DNA of 15,156 nt. Source: UBA6078 sp964468685. GTDB taxonomy: Bacteria > Desulfobacterota > Syntrophia > Syntrophales > UBA2210. The translations under genes and the position numbers were made by a program. Below, in pieces: positions 6,198 through 14,237 of the stretch. The stretch lies in the NCBI GenBank assembly GCA_964468685.1, contig CAYXUH010000036.1, positions 1 to 15,156 on the forward strand, written 5' to 3'. How positions within the stretch are numbered: the first letter of the stretch is position 1; each line of letters starts with the position of its first letter. A model generated the notes under the pieces. It saw only the letters and a list, made by a program, of their open reading frames with translations. It did no database searches and was not told the DNA's origin.

Positions 6198-7022
6198 TTG
6201 ACTCTTTGGGAAGCGATCCTGCTTGGAACAGTACAGGGACTGACGGAATTTCTTCCCGTGAGCAGTTCCGGCCATCTGGTAATCATACAGAGTGTTATAA
6301 AGGGATTCCAGCAGCCGGGTGTACTCTTCGATGCCACGCTCCATTTCGGAACACTCCTGGCGGTGCTCTTTTTTCTCCGGCGAGAGATCCTGGAGATCCT
6401 GACCTCCCTGATCCCATCCGGATGGTCCGCCGGCTCCAGGGAAAACCGTGATGACGAGCGGGTGAGCACCGGAAGAAAAACAGCCCTCTATATCGTCATT
6501 GCAACGATATGCACCGGGACCATCGGTCTGTTGTTCGAAGAGAGGATACACTACCTCTTCACATCCCCCCAGACGGTCTCCTTCATGCTCCTGATCACCG
6601 GCGCCTTGCTGTTCATATCCGACAGGTTCCAGGGGAGCCGGGTGGAGAAGGACATGAACATAACCGACAGCCTGGTCATCGGCATCGTTCAGGCGATCGC
6701 TCTGATTCCGGGGGTATCCCGGTCCGGCTCTACGATAGCGTTTGGTATCTTCAGGGGCCTGAGCGGGTCCGCGGCTGCACGGTTTTCATTCCTGCTTTCC
6801 ATACCCGCCGTCCTGGGGGCGGTGGTCCTTGAATTGAAATATGTAGAGGCGGTCTCTTCGCCCGATATGTTGATATATCTCGCCGGAATGGCCGCCGCCG
6901 CCGTGACGGGTTTTCTGACACTGAGGCTTCTGCTCTTTATAATCAGAAAACGCAGGCTGAGCATCTTTGCTTATTACTGCTGGATTCTTGGAATTTCAAC
7001 ATTGATTATTAGATTGATTTAA
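6198..7022 (+). CDS. uppP: UppP (BacA), undecaprenyl-diphosphate phosphatase
   Basis: UppP removes a phosphate from undecaprenyl diphosphate, regenerating the lipid carrier for peptidoglycan and O-antigen building blocks; its activity gives bacitracin tolerance. The protein is strongly hydrophobic with about eight membrane segments. Both catalytic motifs are intact: TEFLPVSSSGHL (16–27, with Glu17 and the Ser cluster) and PGVSRSGST (171–179, with Arg175). I chose the TTG at 6198, giving 274 residues and the family-typical start TLWEAILLGTVQGL, with AAAAGGA about 9 nt upstream. The frame also opens at a GTG at 6138, but that lacks a ribosome-binding site, adds 20 polar residues and lies across the hairpin. 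ftsK follows after 29 nt. An AT-rich 8-bp inverted repeat (7008–7015 with 7021–7028) spans the stop codon. Confidence 0.95.
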   Translation: MTLWEAILLGTVQGLTEFLPVSSSGHLVIIQSVIKGFQQPGVLFDATLHFGTLLAVLFFLRREILEILTSLIPSGWSAGSRENRDDERVSTGRKTALYIVIATICTGTIGLLFEERIHYLFTSPQTVSFMLLITGALLFISDRFQGSRVEKDMNITDSLVIGIVQAIALIPGVSRSGSTIAFGIFRGLSGSAAARFSFLLSIPAVLGAVVLELKYVEAVSSPDMLIYLAGMAAAAVTGFLTLRLLLFIIRKRRLSIFAYYCWILGISTLIIRLI

Positions 7023-7051
7023 TCTAATCTTACCTGACAGCGAGGGTTGAT

Positions 7052-9268
7052 TTGAGTAAAAAGGGTGCCGGCCGAGAAGGTATGAGGATGAAGGAGATAG
7101 GGGGGGTCATATCCATCGCCCTTGCCGTCTTTCTGTTTTTGTGCCTCTTTTCCTACAATCCCCACGACCCCTCACTTACGCACTACGTGGCGGGAAAGGT
7201 GAGAATAGCCAATTACGGCGGCCTTGTGGGCTCCTATCTCTCCGATGGTCTGCTGAGGATCTTCGGGATAACCTCGTATCTCTTTCCCGTGGTGCTTGCC
7301 TTGTTTTCTTTCAGGCTCTTCCTTGGTGGGGAATTCAGGATAGTCGTCTCTTCCGTCTTGGGCTTTATGGGTCTCATATTTGCCACATCGGCGCTTCTGT
7401 CGGCACGACACGGCACCATTTCTTTGTTTGGCACTGATCTCAACCCGGGAGGGTTTCTCGGAAAATTCTCGCTGGGAATACTCTATTCCGGCCTGAATCG
7501 GATCGGGACCGACATCGTCCTGATTGTCACACTGGTAATCTCCGTGATGGTTACGCTTGATGTCTCGCTCGTGGCACTCGTCAGGAGGCTGGCAATCGTG
7601 CTGTCGGGCACGCTCCTCAGGCTGAAGACCTTTACGGTGGTCGCAATGGGAAGGGTGAAGAGGAAAAAAAAGCCCGTAACGAGGAGACCCCCCCGGATTT
7701 CAAAGCAGGTGCCGATTATCTCCGATGAGAATATACAAAACCAGGAACCCAAGAAGGACGAGCAGGTCTCCTTCGGATTTCTCCAGCCCGAGGGTACGTT
7801 CAGGCTCCCCGCCGTGACTCTTCTTGATAAGGTAGTGGTCAGGGATACACGAATAAAGCGGGAAAGCCTCATTATGAATTCCCGCATCCTCGAAAAAAAG
7901 CTGTCTGATTTCGGGGTGGAAGGCAATGTCACGGAGGTAAAGCCGGGTCCGGTGGTGACCATGTACGAGCTCGAACCGGCAGCCGGCGTCAAGATAAACA
8001 GGATAACCAATCTCTCCGATGATCTGGCCCTCGCACTGAAGGCTCAGAGTATCAGGATCGTGGCGCCCCTCCCCGGAAAGGCGGCCATCGGCATCGAAAT
8101 TCCCAACCAGGAAAGAGAATCCGTATATCTCAGAGACGTGCTCGACAGCGAGGAGTTCCTGGAATCGAAGCACCGGTTACCGATAGCGCTGGGGAAAAAT
8201 ATCGCGGGGAAGACGGTAATCGCCGATCTTGCCGCAATGCCCCATCTCCTGATCGCGGGGACGACCGGTTCGGGTAAGAGCGTATCTCTCAATGCCATGA
8301 TATGCAGCATCCTGTTCAAGGCGACACCGGACGAGGTCAAATTTATCATGATCGACCCGAAGAGGCTTGAGCTGTCGGGATACGAAGGAATACCGCATCT
8401 CCTCCACCCGGTGGTGGTCAACCCCAAGGAGGCATCTCAGGCGCTCAAGTGGACCGTCGATGAGATGGAGAGACGATATGCCGTCATAGCCGGAGCGGGT
8501 GTCAAGAGTATCGAACGGTACAACCGGCTGATAGAAAAACAGCAGGATATGCTCAGAAAACAACTGCTGGGATCCCCTGCCCCCCTCTCCGGTGAAGAGG
8601 GTGAAGAGGCCCCGGAGAAACTTCCCTACATAATCGTCATCATCGATGAGCTGGCCGATCTGATGATGGTGGCACAGAGAAACGTGGAGTCCTCCCTGGC
8701 CCGCCTGGCACAGATGGCACGGGCCGCGGGTATACACCTCATCCTGGCAACCCAGAGACCCTCCGTGGATGTTATCACCGGCATTATAAAGGCCAACTTC
8801 CCCACACGGATATCATTCCAGGTATCGTCGCGGGTGGATTCGAGGACAATACTTGACGAGCTCGGTGCCGAGAAACTCCTTGGTGCGGGGGATATGCTGT
8901 TCGTGCCCCCGGGCACATCGAAGCTGGTACGAATCCACGGAGCCTTTGTTTCCGACAGGGAAATTAATAAGATTGTGAAGTTCGCTGAGGGACAGAGAGC
9001 ACCCCGGTACGACGAATCGATATCCCAATACAATCCGGACTCAAGGGAAGGTTCGAGTTCGGAAGAAGAATTTGATGAAAAGTACGATGAGGCGGTCGAA
9101 CTGGTTACCGATCTGGGGCAGGCCTCCATATCTCTGGTTCAGCGGTACATGAAGATCGGGTATAACCGTGCCGCCCGCATTGTGGAAAAGATGGAGGCAG
9201 AAGGGATCGTGGGCCCGTCCGACGGCGCCAAGCCGCGGAAGATACTGGCCAACAAGCTCCCCCGGTAA
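7052..9268 (+). CDS. ftsK: FtsK/SpoIIIE-family DNA translocase
   Basis: FtsK couples chromosome segregation to division: a hexameric ATP-driven motor at the septum pumps DNA and acts on dimer resolution. The 738-residue protein has about four N-terminal membrane helices (residues 15–35, 68–92, 96–117, 152–180), a short basic and polar linker (200–245), the alpha domain (about 270–355) and the RecA-like motor. Walker A is GTTGSGKS (403–410) and Walker B IIVIIDELADLMM (527–539). The gamma winged-helix domain, which reads DNA orientation, is at 673–735 (DEAVELVTDLGQASISLVQR, then YMKIGYNRAARIVEKME). It is much shorter than E. coli FtsK (1329) because the linker is short, as in SpoIIIE and many other bacteria. 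The TTG at 7052 follows GAGGG by about 6 nt; the ATG at 7082 is an alternative. rimO starts one base after its stop codon. Confidence 0.95.
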   Translation: MSKKGAGREGMRMKEIGGVISIALAVFLFLCLFSYNPHDPSLTHYVAGKVRIANYGGLVGSYLSDGLLRIFGITSYLFPVVLALFSFRLFLGGEFRIVVSSVLGFMGLIFATSALLSARHGTISLFGTDLNPGGFLGKFSLGILYSGLNRIGTDIVLIVTLVISVMVTLDVSLVALVRRLAIVLSGTLLRLKTFTVVAMGRVKRKKKPVTRRPPRISKQVPIISDENIQNQEPKKDEQVSFGFLQPEGTFRLPAVTLLDKVVVRDTRIKRESLIMNSRILEKKLSDFGVEGNVTEVKPGPVVTMYELEPAAGVKINRITNLSDDLALALKAQSIRIVAPLPGKAAIGIEIPNQERESVYLRDVLDSEEFLESKHRLPIALGKNIAGKTVIADLAAMPHLLIAGTTGSGKSVSLNAMICSILFKATPDEVKFIMIDPKRLELSGYEGIPHLLHPVVVNPKEASQALKWTVDEMERRYAVIAGAGVKSIERYNRLIEKQQDMLRKQLLGSPAPLSGEEGEEAPEKLPYIIVIIDELADLMMVAQRNVESSLARLAQMARAAGIHLILATQRPSVDVITGIIKANFPTRISFQVSSRVDSRTILDELGAEKLLGAGDMLFVPPGTSKLVRIHGAFVSDREINKIVKFAEGQRAPRYDESISQYNPDSREGSSSEEEFDEKYDEAVELVTDLGQASISLVQRYMKIGYNRAARIVEKMEAEGIVGPSDGAKPRKILANKLPR

Positions 9269-9269
9269 C

Positions 9270-10646
9270 GTGAAAAATACAGTCCATATAACCAGTCTGG
9301 GATGTCCCAAAAATCTGATCGACTCGGAAGTAATGGCCGCCGCTCTGGCCCAAGGCGGCTTTGAGCTTGTCTCTTCTCCTGAGAACGCGGACATTATCGT
9401 AATCAATACCTGTGCATTCATCCTCCCGGCACAGGAGGAATCGATCGATGAAATCTTTCGGATGGCCCAGCTGAAAAGCGAGGGACAATGCCGACACCTG
9501 GTGGTGACCGGTTGCCTGCCTCAGCGATATGGAACCCTGCTTGAGGAAGAGATCCCCGAGGTCGACCTCTTTCTGGGGATAAGCGAAGTTCCCCGGATAG
9601 CCACGCTTATTGCATCCCTTCAGGGGGAAGAACAACCGGAGCGGCGATCCTTCATCGGGAAACCCGATTTTCTGATGAATTCGTCGCATCGGCGCCTCCT
9701 GTTCACGCCCCCGCACATCGCCTATCTCAAGATCGCGGAGGGATGTTCCAATCACTGCTCCTACTGCGTGATACCCTCCGTCCGGGGAAAATTCAGGAGC
9801 CGGGAGATGGATGACATATTGCGGGAGACCGAGACTCTTGCCAAGGGGGGCGTGAAAGAGATTATACTGACGGCCCAGGAGACCACGTGGTACGGGAGAG
9901 ACCTCGGAGGGGCACCAGGGCTGCAGGACCTGCTCAGAGAGCTGGCGCCCATAAAAGGGATCGAGTGGATCAGGCTTCTCTACACCCATCCGGCGACCCT
10001 GGATGACGAACTCTTTCGAACCATCAACGATCTTGACAAGGTGTGCAACTATATCGATATCCCCGTGCAACACATTGACGACGGGATACTCAGTGCAATG
10101 AACAGAAAGGTCGGCAGCGGCTTCATACGCGAGGCCATAGCGCATGCCCGGAAGATTATTCCCGGCGTTGCCCTGAGGACGTCACTGATCGTGGGGTTTC
10201 CCGGCGAGACCCAGGAGGCGTTTGACCGGCTCCTCGCCTTTGTGAGAGAGACGCGGTTCGACCACCTGGGGGCCTTCGAGTATTCGAGGGAAGAGGGTAC
10301 CGGGGCCGCGTCGCTCCCCGGTCAGGTCCCGGATGCGGTCAAAAAACTCCGGCGGGGAATCATCATGGAGGAACAGGCTTCGATTTCTCTCCAGATCAAT
10401 GAATCCCTTGTCGGAACTGCGACGGAAGTGGTTATAGAAGAACCGTCGGACCTTCCGGGGTATGACTACATCGGAAGATCGAGGAGGCAGGCACCCGATA
10501 TAGACGGGATCACCTACGTGAAGGCGAGGCAGAGGGCCATCGGGGATATCGTGATGTGCACCATTACCTTGGCGGATGAGTATGACCTGTTCGCCGAAGA
10601 GGAGACGAGTACAAAGGGGGCCAATGCCACCTCCCCGGGGAATTGA
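9270..10646 (+). CDS. rimO: RimO, ribosomal protein S12 methylthiotransferase
   Basis: RimO is a radical SAM enzyme with two [4Fe–4S] clusters that adds a methylthio group to an aspartate of ribosomal protein S12. The 458-residue product has the N-terminal methylthiotransferase domain with cluster ligands Cys12 (SLGCPKN), Cys48 (INTCAF) and Cys82 (VTGCLPQR). The radical SAM cluster motif GCSNHCSYC gives Cys159, Cys163 and Cys166. A C-terminal TRAM domain covers about 372–440. SLGCPKN and TGCLPQRY favour RimO over the tRNA enzymes MiaB and MtaB. The GTG at 9270 was chosen since the protein then starts directly at the family's beginning (VHITSLGCPKNL); the open frame reaches far into ftsK. There is no good ribosome-binding site, so translation probably depends on coupling to ftsK, whose TAA ends one base earlier. 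The Glu/Thr-rich tail (441–458) is not conserved. Confidence 0.96.
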   Translation: MKNTVHITSLGCPKNLIDSEVMAAALAQGGFELVSSPENADIIVINTCAFILPAQEESIDEIFRMAQLKSEGQCRHLVVTGCLPQRYGTLLEEEIPEVDLFLGISEVPRIATLIASLQGEEQPERRSFIGKPDFLMNSSHRRLLFTPPHIAYLKIAEGCSNHCSYCVIPSVRGKFRSREMDDILRETETLAKGGVKEIILTAQETTWYGRDLGGAPGLQDLLRELAPIKGIEWIRLLYTHPATLDDELFRTINDLDKVCNYIDIPVQHIDDGILSAMNRKVGSGFIREAIAHARKIIPGVALRTSLIVGFPGETQEAFDRLLAFVRETRFDHLGAFEYSREEGTGAASLPGQVPDAVKKLRRGIIMEEQASISLQINESLVGTATEVVIEEPSDLPGYDYIGRSRRQAPDIDGITYVKARQRAIGDIVMCTITLADEYDLFAEEETSTKGANATSPGN

Positions 10647-10655
10647 GTAAAAACC

Positions 10656-12029
10656 ATGATTGTCATGAAATTCGGGGGGACATCGATAGAAGATGTCGAT
10701 TCGGTCAGGAGGGTAGTGGAGATTATCCATTCCCGGCTCGATCTGCATCCGGTGGTGGTCAATTCCGCCATGGGCAAGACGACGCGCAAACTGCTGAATG
10801 TCGCACGCCTCTCGGCGGAGGGAATGGATAAGAAGGCCGCCCGGCAGCTCGATGAAATCCGCGGATACCACGTTGCGCTGGCGCGGGCCCTCACCCCTGA
10901 CTTTGAAGAAAGCGACATCCGGACGGCCCTTGAGCGATATTTTGAAGAACTCCGGGAACTCCTGGAGGGCCTGTCCGTCTTGCGAGAACTGACACCCCGC
11001 AGTCAGGACAGGATCCTTTCGTACGGCGAGTTGGTCTCGACGACGATCATCGCGTCCGCCCTTCGCCAGCGGGGTATCGACGCCCGGTGGCTGGATGCCC
11101 GCACCTTCGTCGCCACTGATGAGCGCTTTACCCGGGCCAGGCCGGAGGGCAACCTTACCCGTCGCGGTATTCGAAAAGAGGTGCTTCCCCTGGTGTCATC
11201 CGGCTGTGTTCCCGTTATCCAGGGCTTTATCGGTTCCACTAAGGGCGGGGCCACCACAACCCTGGGATTTGAGGGGTCCGACCTCACCGCCTCACTCGTA
11301 GGCGCTGCTCTTGACGTCTCGGATATACAGATATGGAAAGATGTCAACGGCATTATGACTGCCGATCCATCCATCCTTGCGGAGGCACGTACCATCAGAC
11401 AGATCTCTTTTGAAGAGGCGTCGGAACTGACCTTCTTCGGCGCGAAGGTCCTGCATCCGGACACCCTTGAACCGGCACGCCGCAAAGACATTCCCGTGCA
11501 TATCTACAATTCCCGTCAGCCGGATGCTCACGGTACCGTGATAACGGAGCGTGTGAAAGCCAGAAGAGACCTCATTACATCAATTACATATAAACGGCCT
11601 ATGTGCATCGTGAGCGTTGCACCGGATTCCCGTGTCAATCCGGACGGGTTCTTCAGGGAGGTTTTTGACATCCTTGACAGGGAACAGATCACGCCCTCTG
11701 TCATCACGACGTCCAAAACGGGAATGGTCATGGCCATCACTGCCTCCGAGGGCAGCGAAGGTTTCATAGACGAGCTGTCGGGACTGGGCATGGTGACCAC
11801 CTGCACCGGCAAGGGCACTATCTCCCTGGTTGGTGAAAATATCCGGACCACCCACGATCTTGCCTCGCTCGTGTTTCGAAATCTGGAAGGAATAGATATC
11901 GATATGGTTGCGCAGGGCGCGTCACCGATCAGTTTTACCTTCGTGGTCAATGAAACCGATATCCCCTCCGTCATCGCCAGGCTGCACGAGGCATTCTTCA
12001 AGGATCCCGACCCGGATCTGTTTAATTAA
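10656..12029 (+). CDS. Aspartate kinase (monofunctional, ACT-regulated)
   Basis: Aspartokinase phosphorylates aspartate in the first step toward lysine, threonine, methionine and diaminopimelate. The 457-residue protein has the amino-acid kinase domain (about 1–290) with KFGGTS (5–10), GFIGSTKGGATTTLGFEGSD (190–209) and IWKDVNGIMTADP (226–238). Two ACT domains follow (about 313–382 and 386–448), which normally bind lysine as feedback inhibitor. The size and layout match the AK class with a single chain and no homoserine dehydrogenase. The usual GRGGSD loop reads GFEGSD here (204–209), so the Arg is replaced; this occurs in some lineages and I cannot say whether it matters. The ATG is 9 nt after the rimO stop with only a weak upstream GAG. 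It ends the probable uppP–ftsK–rimO–ask operon. I leave the symbol open because lysC and other names depend on lineage. Confidence 0.94.
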   Translation: MIVMKFGGTSIEDVDSVRRVVEIIHSRLDLHPVVVNSAMGKTTRKLLNVARLSAEGMDKKAARQLDEIRGYHVALARALTPDFEESDIRTALERYFEELRELLEGLSVLRELTPRSQDRILSYGELVSTTIIASALRQRGIDARWLDARTFVATDERFTRARPEGNLTRRGIRKEVLPLVSSGCVPVIQGFIGSTKGGATTTLGFEGSDLTASLVGAALDVSDIQIWKDVNGIMTADPSILAEARTIRQISFEEASELTFFGAKVLHPDTLEPARRKDIPVHIYNSRQPDAHGTVITERVKARRDLITSITYKRPMCIVSVAPDSRVNPDGFFREVFDILDREQITPSVITTSKTGMVMAITASEGSEGFIDELSGLGMVTTCTGKGTISLVGENIRTTHDLASLVFRNLEGIDIDMVAQGASPISFTFVVNETDIPSVIARLHEAFFKDPDPDLFN

Positions 12030-12056
12030 TCCCCATCCTCCCTGCTGAAGGATTTG

Positions 12057-12095
12057 CCATTTTCCGTTTTATGGTTATGTTAACGGAAACAATGG
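12057..12095 (+). promoter_or_regulatory. Long interrupted inverted repeat between ask and sufC
   Basis: TTTCCGTT (12061–12068) pairs perfectly with AACGGAAA (12082–12089). Outer arms CCATT (12057–12061) and AATGG (12091–12095) extend it after a 2-nt bulge. The loop is 13 nt and no T-run follows. It lies 17 bp before the -35 box of sufC, so it may be an operator, or the 3'-end hairpin of the upstream operon. Confidence 0.45.
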
Positions 12096-12111
12096 AATGA
12101 AAAAATTTGTG

Positions 12112-12140
12112 TTGACTTTTTACAGGAGAGGCATCATAGA
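12112..12140 (+). promoter_or_regulatory. Possible promoter of the sufC–sufB pair
   Basis: TTGACT (12112–12117) is followed after 17 bp by CATAGA (12135–12140), matching five and three of six consensus bases. The start would be near 12147, about 30 nt before sufC. No clear IscR or Fur box is seen. Confidence 0.4.
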
Positions 12141-12175
12141 GCACCATAAATTACCGGATTCAAGGAGAAGACGGA

Positions 12176-12976
12176 ATGTTACTGATAGAAGATCTGCAGG
12201 TAAAGCTGGGCAACAAGAAGATCCTCAGACACGTGGATCTGGAGATTCTTCCCGGAGAGACACATATCCTGTTCGGACCGAACGGGTCGGGGAAGACCTC
12301 TCTCTTGATGACGATCATGGGGTATCCGCAGTATAAGGTAACCGGCGGAAAAATCACATTCAAGGGCGAGGATATCACACATATGACGATCGATGACCGG
12401 GCGCGGCTCGGGATCGGGATGTCCTACCAGCGGCCGCCCAGCATACAGGGCCTGAAGACACGGCGGATCATTGAGGCCTGTTCGAAGAACGGTGTCGATA
12501 TCAACGCCCTTGCCGAGAGGATGAACTTCACGGATTTTCTTGACCGCGACATCAATGTAGGCTTCTCAGGGGGAGAGATCAAACGATCCGAGCTTCTGCA
12601 GCTGATGGCCCAGGATGCCGATCTGGCACTCTTTGACGAACCTGAGTCAGGCGTTGATCTCGAAAACATCTCCTTGATAGGAAACACGATCAACACTCTC
12701 TTGCAGCGGAGACCTGATGAGGAACCCCGTAAAGACGCGAAACAATGCGAAACGGTAAATACGCCTTCACCCTTCAAAACGGTGAAAAAAATCGTTGAAA
12801 GCCGGTTGAAGATGGGGCTGATCATCACGCACACGGGCTTTATCCTCGACTATGTGACGGCGGATAAGGGGCTGGTCCTCTATAACGGCGTCGTAGCGGG
12901 GAAGGGCCACCCGTTGGAGATATTCAAGCAGATCCGAAAGGTTGGGTATAAGGAGTGTGCACGATGCGCAGCTTAG
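12176..12976 (+). CDS. sufC: SufC-type Fe–S assembly ATPase (minimal SUF type)
   Basis: SufC is the soluble ABC-type ATPase that drives Fe–S cluster assembly on SufB-type scaffolds. All nucleotide motifs are present: Walker A GPNGSGKT (34–41), Q-loop Gln85 in MSYQRPP, signature FSGGE (130–134), Walker B DLALFDE (149–155) with D-loop SGVD, and the switch His219 in IITHTG. There is no membrane segment. Two features set it apart from E. coli SufC (248 residues): an extra polar segment of about 30 residues between D-loop and switch (178–211), and a C-terminal Cys pair, ECARC (260–264). The style (SYQRPPSIQG, ITHTGFILDY) and the partner gene fit the minimal two-gene SUF systems of archaea and anaerobes, recently called SmsCB. 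ATG 12176 has GGAGAAGAC upstream. The next gene overlaps the end by 13 nt. Confidence 0.93.
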   Translation: MLLIEDLQVKLGNKKILRHVDLEILPGETHILFGPNGSGKTSLLMTIMGYPQYKVTGGKITFKGEDITHMTIDDRARLGIGMSYQRPPSIQGLKTRRIIEACSKNGVDINALAERMNFTDFLDRDINVGFSGGEIKRSELLQLMAQDADLALFDEPESGVDLENISLIGNTINTLLQRRPDEEPRKDAKQCETVNTPSPFKTVKKIVESRLKMGLIITHTGFILDYVTADKGLVLYNGVVAGKGHPLEIFKQIRKVGYKECARCAA

Positions 12977-14175
12977 ATGATAAGGCCCACGAGGCCAAGG
13001 ATAAAAAGGCGGCGATCGGGCCGGATATCGATCTGAATACCTATTCTCTGGATTCCCCCCAGCATGCCGCCGTGAAAGATCTGAAGGTGATGCCTGGGGC
13101 GGACAAGGAAAAAATGGCCTTTGCCGGGCTTGATATCAGCGAAGAGGGGCGCTCCGGCACGTACATCCAGAAGGATGCCATCTCTATTCACTCCGGTTCA
13201 CATCAGGACGGCCTGGAGATCATCCCTATCAAGAAGGCGCTCAAAGAGATGGACTGGCTCAAGGAGTATTACTGGAAGCTGGCGTCTGTGGATACTGACA
13301 AGTATACGGCACGCGCCCGCCTCGATCTACAAAACGGTTATGTGATCCGGGCGCTTCCGGGAAAAAAGATCACCCTCCCGGCGCAGGCATGCCTCTACCT
13401 TGAGAAGGAGGGGTTCAGCCAGAATGTGCACAATATCATTATAGCCGAGGAAGATTCGGAACTGCACATCATCTCCGGTTGCGCCAGCGCCTCCCATGTG
13501 ACGCGGGGCCTTCACGTGGGGATCTCGGAATTTTATGTGAAGAAGAACGCCAAGCTGAGCTTTTCCATGATTCATCACTGGGCAGAGGACGTGGTAGTAC
13601 GGCCCCGGTCCGTGGGAATAGTCGAAAAGGGAGGCCTCTTCCTCAGCAATTACATCTCCATGAAACCGGTAAAGTCCGTCCAGATGTACCCGACAATATA
13701 TCTTGTGGGGAAGGGGGCCGTGGCCCGGTCGTACAGTCTCCTTGTCGGGAGCCCCGGTTCTGAACTGGATGTGGGCGGGCGGATCTATCTCAAGGCCAAG
13801 GACACGCGCGCGGAGATCGTCTCGCGGGCCATCACCAACGGGGGGAATATTATCTCCCGCGGGGATATCGTCGCTGAGGTGCCCGGGGTCAGGGGACACC
13901 TTGAATGTCACGGCCTTATCCTCAATGGGGGTATCATGCATGCAATCCCCGAGTTGAAAGGTATGGTTGACGGCGTTGAGCTGTCGCACGAGGCGGCGGT
14001 CGGCAAGATCGCGCAGGAAGAGATACTCTATCTGATGTCGCGCGGCCTGACGGAGGAGGAGGCAACCGCAACGATCGTGAGGGGATTCCTGAGTGTAGAC
14101 ATCCCCGATCTCCCCGCACCGCTCCAGGCGGAGATCGACCGCGCGGTGGACCTGAGTCAGAAGGAGGTCATGTAG
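12964..14175 (+). CDS. sufB: SufB/SufD-like Fe–S scaffold protein
   Basis: This 403-residue protein is the partner of the SufC-type ATPase and carries the SufB/D core of right-handed beta-helix followed by helices. The C-terminal core reads GHLECHGLILNGG (311–323), then HAIPELKG and ELSHEAAVGKI (339–349). The Cys315 and His342 positions appear to match the assembly Cys of SufB and His of SufD, combining features of both, as expected when a single protein replaces the SufB–SufD pair. There is no sufS, sufU, sufE or iscU gene here, so sulfur delivery must come from elsewhere. The N-terminal 60 residues are charged and poorly conserved. I chose ATG 12964 because AAGGAG (12950–12955) sits 8 nt upstream, inside sufC; the GTG at 12955 overlaps that site. 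The overlap with sufC implies coupled translation. The stop codon lies in a 10-bp stem. Confidence 0.88.
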   Translation: MRSLDDKAHEAKDKKAAIGPDIDLNTYSLDSPQHAAVKDLKVMPGADKEKMAFAGLDISEEGRSGTYIQKDAISIHSGSHQDGLEIIPIKKALKEMDWLKEYYWKLASVDTDKYTARARLDLQNGYVIRALPGKKITLPAQACLYLEKEGFSQNVHNIIIAEEDSELHIISGCASASHVTRGLHVGISEFYVKKNAKLSFSMIHHWAEDVVVRPRSVGIVEKGGLFLSNYISMKPVKSVQMYPTIYLVGKGAVARSYSLLVGSPGSELDVGGRIYLKAKDTRAEIVSRAITNGGNIISRGDIVAEVPGVRGHLECHGLILNGGIMHAIPELKGMVDGVELSHEAAVGKIAQEEILYLMSRGLTEEEATATIVRGFLSVDIPDLPAPLQAEIDRAVDLSQKEVM

Positions 14176-14203
14176 GTTCCCGTGAGAGTAGAGATGACCT
14201 CCT
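14162..14203 (+). terminator. 10-bp inverted repeat across the sufB stop codon
   Basis: AGGAGGTCAT (14162–14171) pairs perfectly with ATGACCTCCT (14194–14203) over a 22-nt loop holding the sufB stop codon. No T-run follows. It is best read as a 3'-end RNA structure, perhaps protecting the sufCB mRNA or aiding weak termination. The left arm also contains a Shine-Dalgarno-like AGGAGG that the stem would hide. Confidence 0.5.
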
Positions 14204-14237
14204 GCCACAGGGTTTGTTGTATGCACCCACAGAAATA

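Noticed and set aside
9105..10145. 346-codon minus-strand frame opposite rimO
   Set aside because: Antisense shadow of rimO and the end of ftsK, both with full motif support.
12112..12140. Possible IscR-type site around the suf promoter
   Set aside because: The TTGACT segment is not part of a symmetric IscR box; kept only as a weak promoter.
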